In this document: positions 46,135-56,001 of the stretch, piece after piece
Numbering within the stretch: the first letter of the stretch is position 1
Layout of the letters: the number at the start of each line of letters is the position of its first letter
Origin: an uncultured Prevotellaceae bacterium
GTDB taxonomy: Bacteria; Bacteroidota; Bacteroidia; Bacteroidales; Bacteroidaceae
Assembly: GCA_946186505.1 (NCBI GenBank)
Contig: CAMHNI010000016.1
Span: 1 to 61,363, forward strand
Length of the DNA stretch: 61,363 bases
Direction: 5' to 3'
Position numbers and translations under genes: made by a program
Notes under the pieces: model-generated
What the model saw: the letters and a program-made list of their open reading frames with translations, nothing else
Databases searched by the model: none
Told to the model about the DNA's origin: nothing

Positions 46135-48168
46135 GTGAAATGCCATCAACTGATAACCGCCATCGTGCTGGGCATACTCACGGGTATGCCCAGCACTGTG
46201 TTTTCTGCGAGTCGTGCAGACTCGCTCATCTTGGAACGTATGTTCAGCTACCGGCGTAACTTCACCCCGAACGACGTCTATGGCTTCACCAGCAATGTTT
46301 ATATCAAGAGCAACATCAACGTCTGGCGACGTAACCCTACGCTGTGGCTCATACCTACGATGTACTCCATTGCCGACGGCAACCGCTACCTCGTCTCCGA
46401 GTCGTACAACAAGATCTATTTCAACGACGTTGACAACTACGAAGCACAAAGACAGGTATGCTACAGTACGATACGCCATAACCGCCGTGCCATGCCTACG
46501 GTGGTGGAATTTATGACCCCTGACATCTACGACGTGAGTTTGTACAAGGACCATGTGCTGTCACCTTTTAACCGCCACAACCGCCGTTACTACCAGTACC
46601 ACGTGCTGCCCAGCATCAACAACAACGTCATCATTGAGTTCAAGCCCCGCCTGCCCTCCAACACCCAGTTAGTGTCGGGCGAGGCCCATGTCTATGTCCC
46701 TACCGGCCGCATCATCAAGGCCATCTTCAGGGGAGAATTCGACATGATACGTTTCCGCACGGAGACGGTGCAGGGCGACGAGGGGGCACGCTCCCTGCTG
46801 CCCAAGGAGTGCAGGACGAACGTGGTGTTCAAGTTCATGGGCAACCAGATATATTCCACGTATGATGCCATTTATGACTGTCCCGTCGACTTGCCCGACT
46901 CGTTGAAAGACGTCTTCGACCTGGCGCTGATGGACTCTGTACGCCCTATCCCGCTGACAGCCCAGGAGAGGCATGTGCTCAACGAATATGCCGAGCGCCA
47001 CAAGCCTGACACAACCGAGGTCGTGGACACCATGCCCCGGAAGTTCAACTTCGTGAAGGACGTGTTGCAGGATGCCATCGGCGACAACCTTGTCACCAGC
47101 ATCCGTTACGAGTCTGAACACGCCTACATGAAGCTCTGGCCAATACTCAACCCCCAGTACGTCAGCTACAGCAGCCGTCACGGTCTGGCCTACAAGTTGA
47201 AGTTCGGTGCCCGCTACCATTTCAACGCCCACCGCTTCTTCGAGTTTTACCCGTGGGTCGGTTATAACTTCAAGTACAGGAAACCGTACTTCACCCTGCC
47301 CCTCTACTTCAACTACAACCCCAAGCGCAACGGTCAGGTCCAGGTCATCTATGGCAACGGCAACCGTATCGGTAACAGCTATATCCTGGACGACATCAAG
47401 CATGAACACGGTGACACGCTCCACATCGATGACAAGCAACTCGACTTCTTCGACGACGACTACCTCACGATCAGCAACAACGTGGTAGCCTACGACTGGC
47501 TTGAGATAACCTCGGGTCTCACCTACCATCACCGTGTGGCCTACAACCCGGAGGAGATGGCGCGTTTCGGCAAGCCACAGGTGTTCAACAGCTTTGCGCC
47601 GATGCTTTCGCTGAAGCTACGCCCCTGGCGCCGTGGTCCCGTGCTGTCGGTCGATTACGAGCGGGGCATCAAGGGCGTGCTGGACTCCGACATCGACTAC
47701 GAGCGCTGGGAGTTCGACAGCTCCATCAAGTACGACATGAAGCCGCTGCGCAAGATCAATGCCAAGGTGGGAGTCGGCTTCTACAGCCGTAAAAAGAATA
47801 GCTACTTCGTTGACTATAATCATTTCCGTGACAACAAGTTGCCCGAGGGATGGGACGACGACTGGACGGGCAACTTCCAGCTGCTTCAAAGTCGGCTGTA
47901 CAACGAGTCCGACTACTATGCCCGTGCCAATTTCAGCTACGAGTCGCAGTTCCTCTTCATGTCCTGGCTGCCGCTGCTGGGCCACTATATGGAGAAGGAG
48001 CGTTTCTATCTGAGTGCCCTCAGCATCGCCCACACCCGTCCATACTATGAGATCGGCTACGGACTCACCACACGGTTGGTGTCACTCGGCTTCTTCGCCA
48101 GTTTCCTCAACACCGAGTTCCAAGACTTCGGATGTAAATTCACCTTTGAACTGTTCAGACGATGGTAA
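46135..48168 (+). CDS. DUF5686-type outer-membrane beta-barrel protein, leaderless GTG start
   Basis: A 677-residue exported protein. The GTG start gives a proper signal peptide (KCHQLITAIVLGILTGMPST); the next ATG (residue 18) would lose it. The C-terminal half is rich in alternating aromatic strands (GARYHFNAHRFFEFYPWVGY, RFYLSALSIAHTRPYYEIGY) and ends in FTFELFRRW, with the terminal aromatic of outer-membrane barrels. I place it in the DUF5686 family, whose function is unknown, from overall layout and length. It overlaps the following helicase gene by 7 nt, an odd coupling of an envelope gene with DNA repair. Confidence 0.8.
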   Translation: MKCHQLITAIVLGILTGMPSTVFSASRADSLILERMFSYRRNFTPNDVYGFTSNVYIKSNINVWRRNPTLWLIPTMYSIADGNRYLVSESYNKIYFNDVDNYEAQRQVCYSTIRHNRRAMPTVVEFMTPDIYDVSLYKDHVLSPFNRHNRRYYQYHVLPSINNNVIIEFKPRLPSNTQLVSGEAHVYVPTGRIIKAIFRGEFDMIRFRTETVQGDEGARSLLPKECRTNVVFKFMGNQIYSTYDAIYDCPVDLPDSLKDVFDLALMDSVRPIPLTAQERHVLNEYAERHKPDTTEVVDTMPRKFNFVKDVLQDAIGDNLVTSIRYESEHAYMKLWPILNPQYVSYSSRHGLAYKLKFGARYHFNAHRFFEFYPWVGYNFKYRKPYFTLPLYFNYNPKRNGQVQVIYGNGNRIGNSYILDDIKHEHGDTLHIDDKQLDFFDDDYLTISNNVVAYDWLEITSGLTYHHRVAYNPEEMARFGKPQVFNSFAPMLSLKLRPWRRGPVLSVDYERGIKGVLDSDIDYERWEFDSSIKYDMKPLRKINAKVGVGFYSRKKNSYFVDYNHFRDNKLPEGWDDDWTGNFQLLQSRLYNESDYYARANFSYESQFLFMSWLPLLGHYMEKERFYLSALSIAHTRPYYEIGYGLTTRLVSLGFFASFLNTEFQDFGCKFTFELFRRW

Positions 48169-51100
48169 AACCACTCACCGTATATAAGGCATCTGCAGGC
48201 AGCGGTAAGACGTTTGCCCTGGCTGTGCAATACATCAAGCTCGTGGTGCGCAACCCGCAGTCGTACCGCAACATCCTCGCCGTCACCTTCACCAACAAGG
48301 CGACGGAAGAGATGAAGACACGCATCCTCAGCCAGCTCTACGGCATCTGGAAGATGCAAGACCACCCTAATGACTTCCCTGAGTCCAAGCCTTATATGGC
48401 CGAGGTGTGCCGCCTCCTCGACGCCTCGCCGCAGTTTGTCAGCCAGCGGGCAGGCATGGCACTGAGCCTGCTGCTCCACAACTACAACCACTTCCGGGTG
48501 ATGACCATTGACACGTTCTTCCAGAGCGTCATGCGCAACATGGCCCGTGAGCTTGACCTGACGGCCAACCTGCGTATCGGCCTGAACGACTCACAGGTAG
48601 AGGAGCTGGCCGTTGACCAGATGATAGACGACCTGAAGACCACCGACCTGATGCTGCAGTGGATTATGAAGTACATCATGGAGAATATCCAGGACGACCG
48701 CTCCTGGAACATCATAGGCCAGATCAAGCAGTTCGGCAAGACCATTTTCCGTGACTACTACAAGGACATCAGCAAGCAACTGAACGAGCGGGTGATGCAA
48801 GAGGATTTCTTCGAACAATATACCCGTACATTGCGCGAACTGCGCAACGCTGCCAAGGAACGCATGCTTATCATCGCCGAATCGTTCTTCGACATCTTAG
48901 AGGGCGAGGGGCTGACCTGCGAAGACCTGGCCAACAAGCGCCGGGGCATTGCCAGCTTCTTCTTCAAGCTGAAGGAAGGAACGTTCGACGAGAGCATCGA
49001 GACTGCGACGGTAGCCAACTGCCTGGAAGACCCTGCGAAGTGGTATGCCAAGAACCATGAGCGCCGCGAGCTTATCCATGCACTGGCCGAAGGTCCGCTG
49101 GGCGACATCCTGCGCACCGCCGTCAAGGAGCGTCCCCGTCAGTGGCGGCTTTACCAGAGTGCCACGCTCACCCTGCGCCACCTGAACCAGGTACGCCTGC
49201 TGAGTAGTATTGAAAATAAGGTACGTGCGTTGAACGACGAGGCCAACCGCTTTCTGTTAAGCGACACACAGAAGCTGTTGGGAACACTTATCGGTGAAAA
49301 TGACTCACCGTTCATCTTCGAGAAGATAGGCACCCAGCTCGACCACATCATGATAGACGAGTTCCAGGACACCTCGACCGTCCAGTGGCAGAACTTCCGC
49401 GTGCTGCTCTTAGAGACCATGAGCCATCACGACAGCGAGAACCTCATTGTGGGCGATGTCAAGCAGAGCATCTACCGCTGGCGCAGCGGCGACTGGCGGC
49501 TGCTGAACGACATCGAACGTCAGTTCCATGCTGACCAGATTAATACACAGCCGCTGAAAGTCAACCGCCGTTCCGACCGTAACATCATCGAGTTCAACAA
49601 CGCCTTCTTCACCGAGGCTGCCCGCTTGGAATACGAACGGCTGAAAGACCAGAACGGTGCCGACCAGCTGAAACGGGCCTACGCCGAGGTGGCTCAGGAA
49701 ATTCCTGCTGACAAGCCGACCACAGGTCTCGTTCATGTTGAGCTGCTGCCGGCCGACGACTATCAGCAACAGACGTTGGACTGTATCGTTAATACGGTCA
49801 GACAACTCCGTAAGCGCGGCATCTCGCAGGGGAAGATGGCCATACTGGTGCGTGTCAACAGTTACATCCCGCTGATTGCCAACCACTTCGCTGCCAACTA
49901 CCCTGAAGTGAGCATCGTCAGCGATGAGGCTTTCCGCTTGGATGCCTCACAGCCCGTGAACATCATCGTCAACGCCCTGCGGCTGTTGGCACGGCCTGAT
50001 GACCACATTGCCCGTGCCTTCCTTGAAAAGACCGTCGGCTATTCTGACGTCAAGACAGAGGATAATGGATTCTCCCTCTACGAACTGGTGGAACGGCTGT
50101 TTGCCAACCTGCACCTCGACCGTTTCGACGACCAGAGTGCATACGTCTGCGCCTTCTTCGACCTGCTGCGACAGTACACAACCGAGAATGTGGCCACCCT
50201 TGGTGACTTCCTCAGGAGATGGGATGACGAGTTTGCCGCGAAGACCATCCAGAGCGACGTGACCGATGGCATACGCATCATCAGCATACACAAATCGAAG
50301 GGACTGGAGTTCGACCACGTTATCCTGCCTTTCTGCGACTGGCAACTGGAGAAGACGGGCAACGTTCTATGGTGCCAGCCTGGCGAAGTGCCCTTCAACG
50401 ACCTGCCCCTTGCTCCCATTGACTACAGCCAGAAAGGCATGATGGGCACCATCTACGAAGCTGACTACCACCATGAACACCTGCAGAACGTAGTTGACAA
50501 CCTGAACCTGCTCTACGTGGCCTTTACTCGTGCCCGTAGCAGCCTCTACGCTTTCGGACGCCGCAATGCCAGAAGTTCACGGTCGGACATCATCGAGAGC
50601 GCACTCCCGGCCCTCCAGGGTACGCTCAGCGGGGCGGAAGACAAGGAGCAGCCTCTCGTCTATGAATACGGCACGCCCTCAACACCAGCTTCCGTCCACC
50701 ACGACAGCCCCTCCAAGAATCCCTTCCTCCTGCCATCGACACCTGTACGTGTTGACGTTACAACCCACGATGTGAACGCCGAGTTCCGACAGAGCAACCA
50801 GAGCCGTGACTTCATCAGCGGCGACGACGAGGAGGGTGATATAACCTACATTCAGCTGGGCAGCATCCTGCACCGCGTCTTCTCCACCATCCGCACGTCA
50901 TCCGACATCGCCCGCGCCCTGCAGCAGTTGGAGCAGGAAGGCATCCTCTACGACGACCAACTGACGCTCGACCGCATTACCACCATGCTCCGCAAGCGGT
51001 TGGAGCACCCCAAGGTGGCCGATTGGTTCTCGGGCCGGTGGACGCTCTACAACGAGTGTACCATCCTCAGCACCGATGGCGACGGCCGTGTCATAGAGCG

Positions 51101-51287
51101 CCGCCCCGACCGCGTGATGACCGACGGCCAAGAGTGGATTGTCGTCGATTTCAAGTTCGGCCGTCCCCGTGAAGAGTATATGGCCCAGGTCCGCGAGTAC
51201 ATGCAGCTGCTGCAGTCGATGGGTCATCGGAACATCCACGGCTACCTGTGGTTCGTCTATTCCAACAAGATTGAAGAAGTAGTATGA
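48162..51287 (+). CDS. AddA-like UvrD/RecB-type helicase-nuclease
   Basis: A 1041-residue SF1A helicase. Walker A YKASAGSGKTFALAVQY at residues 8-20, motif Ia AVTFTNKATEEMKTRI, Walker B DEFQDTSTVQWQNF near 402, motif III VGDVKQSIYRWRSGD, motif V ISIHKSKGLEFDHVIL, motif VI LYVAFTRARSSLY. The C-terminus carries a RecB-like nuclease domain with ERRPDRVMTDGQEWIVVDFK and QVREYMQLLQ. With the next gene it should form an AddAB/RexAB-type enzyme that processes double-strand ends for RecA. Translation is coupled to the DUF5686 gene before and, by ATGA, to the AddB-like gene after. Confidence 0.93.
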   Translation: MVKPLTVYKASAGSGKTFALAVQYIKLVVRNPQSYRNILAVTFTNKATEEMKTRILSQLYGIWKMQDHPNDFPESKPYMAEVCRLLDASPQFVSQRAGMALSLLLHNYNHFRVMTIDTFFQSVMRNMARELDLTANLRIGLNDSQVEELAVDQMIDDLKTTDLMLQWIMKYIMENIQDDRSWNIIGQIKQFGKTIFRDYYKDISKQLNERVMQEDFFEQYTRTLRELRNAAKERMLIIAESFFDILEGEGLTCEDLANKRRGIASFFFKLKEGTFDESIETATVANCLEDPAKWYAKNHERRELIHALAEGPLGDILRTAVKERPRQWRLYQSATLTLRHLNQVRLLSSIENKVRALNDEANRFLLSDTQKLLGTLIGENDSPFIFEKIGTQLDHIMIDEFQDTSTVQWQNFRVLLLETMSHHDSENLIVGDVKQSIYRWRSGDWRLLNDIERQFHADQINTQPLKVNRRSDRNIIEFNNAFFTEAARLEYERLKDQNGADQLKRAYAEVAQEIPADKPTTGLVHVELLPADDYQQQTLDCIVNTVRQLRKRGISQGKMAILVRVNSYIPLIANHFAANYPEVSIVSDEAFRLDASQPVNIIVNALRLLARPDDHIARAFLEKTVGYSDVKTEDNGFSLYELVERLFANLHLDRFDDQSAYVCAFFDLLRQYTTENVATLGDFLRRWDDEFAAKTIQSDVTDGIRIISIHKSKGLEFDHVILPFCDWQLEKTGNVLWCQPGEVPFNDLPLAPIDYSQKGMMGTIYEADYHHEHLQNVVDNLNLLYVAFTRARSSLYAFGRRNARSSRSDIIESALPALQGTLSGAEDKEQPLVYEYGTPSTPASVHHDSPSKNPFLLPSTPVRVDVTTHDVNAEFRQSNQSRDFISGDDEEGDITYIQLGSILHRVFSTIRTSSDIARALQQLEQEGILYDDQLTLDRITTMLRKRLEHPKVADWFSGRWTLYNECTILSTDGDGRVIERRPDRVMTDGQEWIVVDFKFGRPREEYMAQVREYMQLLQSMGHRNIHGYLWFVYSNKIEEVV

Positions 51288-53881
51288 AGTCATTCCTCGA
51301 ATATGTTGCTGAAGACATACTCAGCAAGTACGGCACCGACCTCACCCGCACGGCCGTCGTCTTCCCCAACAAGCGTGCGTCGCTGTTTCTCAATGAAGTG
51401 CTGGCCCGTAAGGCCGGACGTCCCCTGTGGTCACCGGCCTACATCACCATCAGCGACCTCTTCCGCCGTCACTCCACACTGCAGGTAGCCGACCCCGTCA
51501 AACTTGTCTGCGACCTGTTCCGTGTCTATACGTCGGTCACCGGCTTTGACGAGAGCCTCGACCATTTCTATGGCTGGGGACAATTGCTCGTCACCGACTT
51601 CGACGACATCGACAAGCACCTGGTTCACGCCAACAAGCTGTTTGCCAACCTCCGCGACATCCGCGAGTTCGACGATGTCAGCTATCTCAGCGACGAGCAG
51701 CGGGCCATCATCCGCAAGTTCTTTGCCAACTTCAGCGACGACCACAACACGTTGCTCAAGGAAAGGTTCCTCAGACTGTGGTCGCGCATGGGCGACATCT
51801 ATCAGGCCTTCAACCAGCTGCTTTCCCGACAGGGACTGGCATACGAAGGTGCCCTCTACCGCCAGGTGGCCGAAGACGACCGTCTGACGTTCGATTACGA
51901 CCGCTACATCTTTGTCGGCTTCAACCTGCTGCAGCCCGTTGAGCAGCGGCTCTTTGGCCGTCTGAAGTTCGAGAACAAAGCCCACTTTTACTGGGACTAC
52001 GACCACTACTACCAGCACTTAGAGGCCGGGCACTTCATAGCTCAGTACCTCAGCGAATACCCCAACGAACTGCCAGCAGACGATGACATATACTGCAACT
52101 TCCAGCGCCCGAAGAGCATCAGCCTCATGGCCGCACCCACCGAGGACATACAGGCACGCTACGTCAGCCAGTGGCTCACACCTGAGCGCATCGCCGCCGG
52201 ACGACGCACGGCCATCGTTCTCTGCAACGAGTCGCTGCTGCCCACCGTCATCCACTGTCTGCCCGACACCGTCAGCAGCGTCAACATCACCACCGGCTAT
52301 CCCTTGCAACAGACAGCCGTCGGCTCTCTTGTCCAGCGTCTAATGAAAGACCATACGCTCGACGAGGTCATCGCCAAAGTCACGGAATTAGCACGGCAGC
52401 AGTCTGACCGTGAAGACCCGCTCACTGCCGAGTCGCTCTTCCGGGCCTACACCCTGCTGAACCGCCTGAAAAGTCTCATCGACAGCGGCGACCTCATGCC
52501 TCAGCCGTCGCTTCTCTGCTCGCTCGTCAGCCAGCTCATCCAGCAGACCACCGTCCCCTTCCACGGCGAGCCCGCCGTGGGTCTGCAGGTCATGGGCGTG
52601 CTCGAAACCCGTAACCTCGACTTCGACCACCTGCTGCTGCTATCCACCAACGAGGGCAACCTGCCCCGCGGACTCACAGACTCGTCGTTCATTCCCTATT
52701 CGCTGCGCCTTGCCTTCGGACTGACCACCGCCGACCACAAGGCCGCCATCTTTGCTTACCACTTCTACCGTCTGCTGAGCCGGGCCGCCGATGTAACCAT
52801 TGCCTACACCAACGCCACTACCGAAGGACAGGCCTCAGAGATGAGCCGCTTCCTGCTACAGCTGATGGTCGAGGACAGCCACCACGTCATCGCCCGCCAT
52901 ACTCTGCAAGCCGGACAAGCGGCACACCTCCGCCATCCCCGTCCAGTCGAAAAGACACCAGCGGTGCTTGACACACTGCGCCGCCGGTTCTCCAGCTCCA
53001 TCCTCTCGCCCACTGCCGTCAACCGTTACATGCGCTGCCCCCTGCAGTTCTACTACTGCTACGTCGAGGGACTGCGCGAGCCTGACGACACCGAGGACGG
53101 CATCATTGACAACCGCATCTTCGGCAACATCTTCCATAACGCCGCCCAGATACTCTACGAACGGCTCAAGCAAAAAAGTCCGCGTATCCTCGCCTCCGAT
53201 CTGGAAGCCCTGCTCAAGACCAAGGTTGACATTGAGCGTGCCGTTGACCAGGCCTTCAGCGACGAGTTCAAGGGAAACGCCCCTACCGGTGGTATGGCCA
53301 TCATCAACCGCGAGGTCATCATACACTATCTGCGACAGCTTGTCGAGGTTGACCGCCGCCTGGCCCCCTTCACCATCCTCGACTTGGAGTGCGACGTCAC
53401 TCAGCAACTGCCTGTCCCCGCGTTAGGCATCACCGCCACCATCGGCGGACGTGTTGACCGCCTGGATTGTATCATCGACGGCGGCAGCGAGCTGATACGC
53501 GTCATCGATTACAAGACCGGAGGCTCCTACATGAAATACCTGAAGACCGTTGACGACATCTTCGATGACAGTCAGCTGCGCAACCACAGCGACTACTACC
53601 TGCAGACCATGCTCTACGCCCGCATCATCCGCCAGCAACAGCCGGTGCCTGTCGTACCCGCCCTGCTGTTTATCCAGCATGCCGCCACCGACAACTACAA
53701 TCCCGTTCTCAAGCTCGGCGGTGAGTATATAAAAGATGTGGCTACCGATGACGGTAACCACTTCGTAAGTTTACTGATAGATAAGGTACACGAGATGTTC
53801 GACCCCTCACAGCCCTTCATGCCTACTGCCGATACCAACCGCTGTCACTCCTGTCCTTACGCCCAGTTCTGCGGATTGTAA
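51284..53881 (+). CDS. AddB-like PD-(D/E)XK nuclease subunit with iron-staple cysteines
   Basis: An 865-residue AddB/RexB-like protein. The N-terminal helicase-like half has no functional Walker A (VVFPNKRASLFLNEVLARK). The C-terminal nuclease has RVDRLDCIIDGGSELIRVID followed by YKTGG and QTMLYARII. A Cys near residue 583 (NRYMRCPLQFYYCY) and a C-x2-C-x5-C near the end (CHSCPYAQFC) match the four-cysteine Fe-S staple of AddB. Start codon ATG lies within the previous stop (ATGA). Confidence 0.92.
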   Translation: MKSFLEYVAEDILSKYGTDLTRTAVVFPNKRASLFLNEVLARKAGRPLWSPAYITISDLFRRHSTLQVADPVKLVCDLFRVYTSVTGFDESLDHFYGWGQLLVTDFDDIDKHLVHANKLFANLRDIREFDDVSYLSDEQRAIIRKFFANFSDDHNTLLKERFLRLWSRMGDIYQAFNQLLSRQGLAYEGALYRQVAEDDRLTFDYDRYIFVGFNLLQPVEQRLFGRLKFENKAHFYWDYDHYYQHLEAGHFIAQYLSEYPNELPADDDIYCNFQRPKSISLMAAPTEDIQARYVSQWLTPERIAAGRRTAIVLCNESLLPTVIHCLPDTVSSVNITTGYPLQQTAVGSLVQRLMKDHTLDEVIAKVTELARQQSDREDPLTAESLFRAYTLLNRLKSLIDSGDLMPQPSLLCSLVSQLIQQTTVPFHGEPAVGLQVMGVLETRNLDFDHLLLLSTNEGNLPRGLTDSSFIPYSLRLAFGLTTADHKAAIFAYHFYRLLSRAADVTIAYTNATTEGQASEMSRFLLQLMVEDSHHVIARHTLQAGQAAHLRHPRPVEKTPAVLDTLRRRFSSSILSPTAVNRYMRCPLQFYYCYVEGLREPDDTEDGIIDNRIFGNIFHNAAQILYERLKQKSPRILASDLEALLKTKVDIERAVDQAFSDEFKGNAPTGGMAIINREVIIHYLRQLVEVDRRLAPFTILDLECDVTQQLPVPALGITATIGGRVDRLDCIIDGGSELIRVIDYKTGGSYMKYLKTVDDIFDDSQLRNHSDYYLQTMLYARIIRQQQPVPVVPALLFIQHAATDNYNPVLKLGGEYIKDVATDDGNHFVSLLIDKVHEMFDPSQPFMPTADTNRCHSCPYAQFCGL

Positions 53882-53893
53882 GCTATCGGGGTA

Positions 53894-54829
53894 TCAGTCG
53901 GGTATCAGGAAGTTGATGACCTCCTGCTCTATATTCACACGGTAAGCGCCCACAGGAGTCTTCATCAGGCGTCCGTCAATGCCTACCAGCGCCCGTTTCG
54001 CCTCATCGATATGGATTTCCGTCGTTCTGAACGGATGTACGTTCCTGTGGTTCAGAAACCGTCCTGTAACCAGCAGCCACAGTCCCTCCACCAGTTGCAC
54101 CATCTCAGGGTGATAGACCACCGAGACGTCAAGCATGCCGTTGTAGGGCACGGCGTTGGGCGTCTGTCCGTATCCGGGGCCTGAGCCTATGCAGACAGTC
54201 ATCACCTTACGGTCTATGACATCGCTGTTGATGCGCAGCTTCATCTTGTACTCCATGCGGTGAAAGAGCATGACAAAGAGCGATGATAGGAACGACAGCG
54301 TACGCGACCCAAAGAGCCGGCGCGTCTGGCGGCGCAGGTTCATGATGTCGGCCGTCATGCCGATATTCAGGCAGTTCAGGAAGTAGCGATGGCACTTCTC
54401 CCCGTTCTTGTTCGTATAGCGTATGCAGCCCAGATCTATCTTGCGCACCCGGCGCTTGCAGAGCCAGTCGATGGTCTGGCCTATATGGTCCTCGTCGAAG
54501 CCCCAGAAGCGGGCGAAGTCGTTCATCACGCCGTTGGGAATGACACCTAAGGCTATCTGCTCGCGCACCTGTTTCTCCTCCTTCATCAGACAGTTCACGG
54601 CATCGTTCAGGGCCGAGTCGCCACCGGCTATGACGATGGTCTTGTAGCCGTTGTTGATGAGCATCGTTATCAGCCGCTCTACCGAGTCGCTCGATTCGCT
54701 CTGCACCATGTCATAGCTGACGCCGTGCTCCTTCAGCGCCGCCTCAATTTTATCCCAGCGTTTCCGCTTGTTGCCGATTCCCGTTCGGGGGCAATACAGC
54801 ACGCCCCACGTAGTCTTTTCTACTGCCAT
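53894..54829 (-). CDS. Diacylglycerol/lipid kinase family protein
   Basis: A 311-residue YegS/DgkB-like protein. The family glycine motif GGDGT appears as IVIAGGDSALNDAVN, so the third Gly is Ser and the Thr is Ala. The second conserved segment is VIPNGVMNDFARFWGF, where most members have TGNDFAR. The C-terminal beta domain contains IGSGPGYGQTPNAVPYNGML. It is predicted to phosphorylate a lipid on the cytoplasmic membrane face. The altered motif makes activity less certain. It starts 10 nt inside miaA. Confidence 0.85.
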   Translation of the reverse strand: MAVEKTTWGVLYCPRTGIGNKRKRWDKIEAALKEHGVSYDMVQSESSDSVERLITMLINNGYKTIVIAGGDSALNDAVNCLMKEEKQVREQIALGVIPNGVMNDFARFWGFDEDHIGQTIDWLCKRRVRKIDLGCIRYTNKNGEKCHRYFLNCLNIGMTADIMNLRRQTRRLFGSRTLSFLSSLFVMLFHRMEYKMKLRINSDVIDRKVMTVCIGSGPGYGQTPNAVPYNGMLDVSVVYHPEMVQLVEGLWLLVTGRFLNHRNVHPFRTTEIHIDEAKRALVGIDGRLMKTPVGAYRVNIEQEVINFLIPD

Positions 54830-55755
54830 AGTTCCAAAATCCTTTTTATCTTCTCTTCCATAGGGAGTGTCGCGTCTATCCAGTTGATGGTGAACCCGCG
54901 CCGTTCCATGCCGCGGAACCAGGTCATCTGCCGTTTGGCAAACTGGTGGATGGCAATCTCCAGACGGCTGAACATCTCGTCGTACGACAACCGTCCTACG
55001 ATGTATTCCGTCACAAACTTGTACTCCAGTCCGTAGTAGATGAGGTCTTCTTCAGCAATGCCCTCGTCTATCAGTCCGCGTACCTCGTCAATCATGCCCC
55101 CGTCAAGGCGGTCCTTCAGTCGTTTCGTGATTTTCCGCCGCCGCAGTTCGCGGTCTATGTCAACGCCGATGATCAGCGAGTCCACCGGCGGCAGCTCCCG
55201 ACGGGGCAGCGGATGCTCCAGGTTGTAGGTCTCTATCTCGATGGCACGGATGGCACGCTGACACGAATCCACGTCCGTTTTGTTGTGCATGTTCGACCCC
55301 GTCCTGGCTTTCAGCTCAGTGAGCATCAGCGTCAGCTCCTCCAGCGTCCTTCCCTCCAGCTGCCGTCGCAACTCCGGGTTCTGAGGCACCGGCGACAGCT
55401 GGTAGCCCTTCAGCACAGCCTCAATGTAAAGTCCCGTTCCACCGCAGAGTATGGGCAGCACACCCCGGTGCCTGATATCCTGATAGGCATCGAAGAAGTC
55501 CTGCTGGTACTGGAACAGATTGTATTTCGTGCCCGGCTCACAGATGTCTATCAGGTGATAGGGCACCCCGCCGTAGTCCTCCAGGTCCTTGCCCGTCCCG
55601 ATGTCCATCCGCCGATATACCTGACGCGAGTCAGCAGAGATAATCTCACCCCCGCAACCGCCGTCAGGCAGCGGTTGCAGCGCACGGGCCAGTGCAGCCG
55701 CCAGCGGTGTCTTGCCGCTGGCCGTAGGGCCGAGTATGGTAATCATCTTCTGCAT
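54820..55755 (-). CDS. miaA: tRNA dimethylallyltransferase
   Basis: A 311-residue enzyme adding a dimethylallyl group to A37 of tRNAs reading UNN codons. P-loop ITILGPTASGKTPLAAALAR, DSRQVYRRMDIGTGKD, DICEPG, GGTGLYIEAVLKG, and the C-terminal IHQFAKRQMTWFRGM. The start is taken at MQKMITILGP (55755), with 55746 as the alternative; further upstream the reading runs through a promoter. A -7 TATCTTTG lies at 55780-55787 (minus strand) with CTTGG near 55807-55811 as the -33. It overlaps the lipid kinase start by 10 nt. Confidence 0.96.
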   Translation of the reverse strand: MQKMITILGPTASGKTPLAAALARALQPLPDGGCGGEIISADSRQVYRRMDIGTGKDLEDYGGVPYHLIDICEPGTKYNLFQYQQDFFDAYQDIRHRGVLPILCGGTGLYIEAVLKGYQLSPVPQNPELRRQLEGRTLEELTLMLTELKARTGSNMHNKTDVDSCQRAIRAIEIETYNLEHPLPRRELPPVDSLIIGVDIDRELRRRKITKRLKDRLDGGMIDEVRGLIDEGIAEEDLIYYGLEYKFVTEYIVGRLSYDEMFSRLEIAIHQFAKRQMTWFRGMERRGFTINWIDATLPMEEKIKRILELWQ

Positions 55756-55820
55756 TCCTTTCTTAGGTTTTCGCCGCCGCAAAGATAGCAAGAAAAATCC
55801 GAACTGCCAAGGAATTCGGA

Positions 55821-55988
55821 TTATTTCTCGTTTAGGGGGTGTTCGTTCCCCGGATGGCAATACATGTCAACAACATCGCTCTCCAAGTCTGGCACATACT
55901 GCATCACGCCACGATACAGTGTCCAGTGCAGATGTACAAAGTCGTCCATGTCATGTCGGCACATCACCTTGCGAACTTCTACTATCAT
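55821..55988 (-). pseudogene. N-terminal fragment of a GNAT-type acetyltransferase
   Basis: A 55-residue reading frame beginning MIVEVRKVMCRHDMDDFVHL and containing HWTLYRGVMQYVPDLESD. This matches the start of a roughly 380-residue GNAT family found widely in Bacteroidetes (pattern F-x-H/F-x-LY-K/R-G-x-x-x-WVPPL-x-SD). It stops after HPGNEHPLNEK, where the full family would go on. No continuation is found downstream, where the miaA promoter begins. It reads in the same direction as the tolC remnant and miaA. It is probably a degraded gene, though a stable short product is not excluded. Confidence 0.55.
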
Positions 55989-56001
55989 CGTACTTTATAT
56001 G

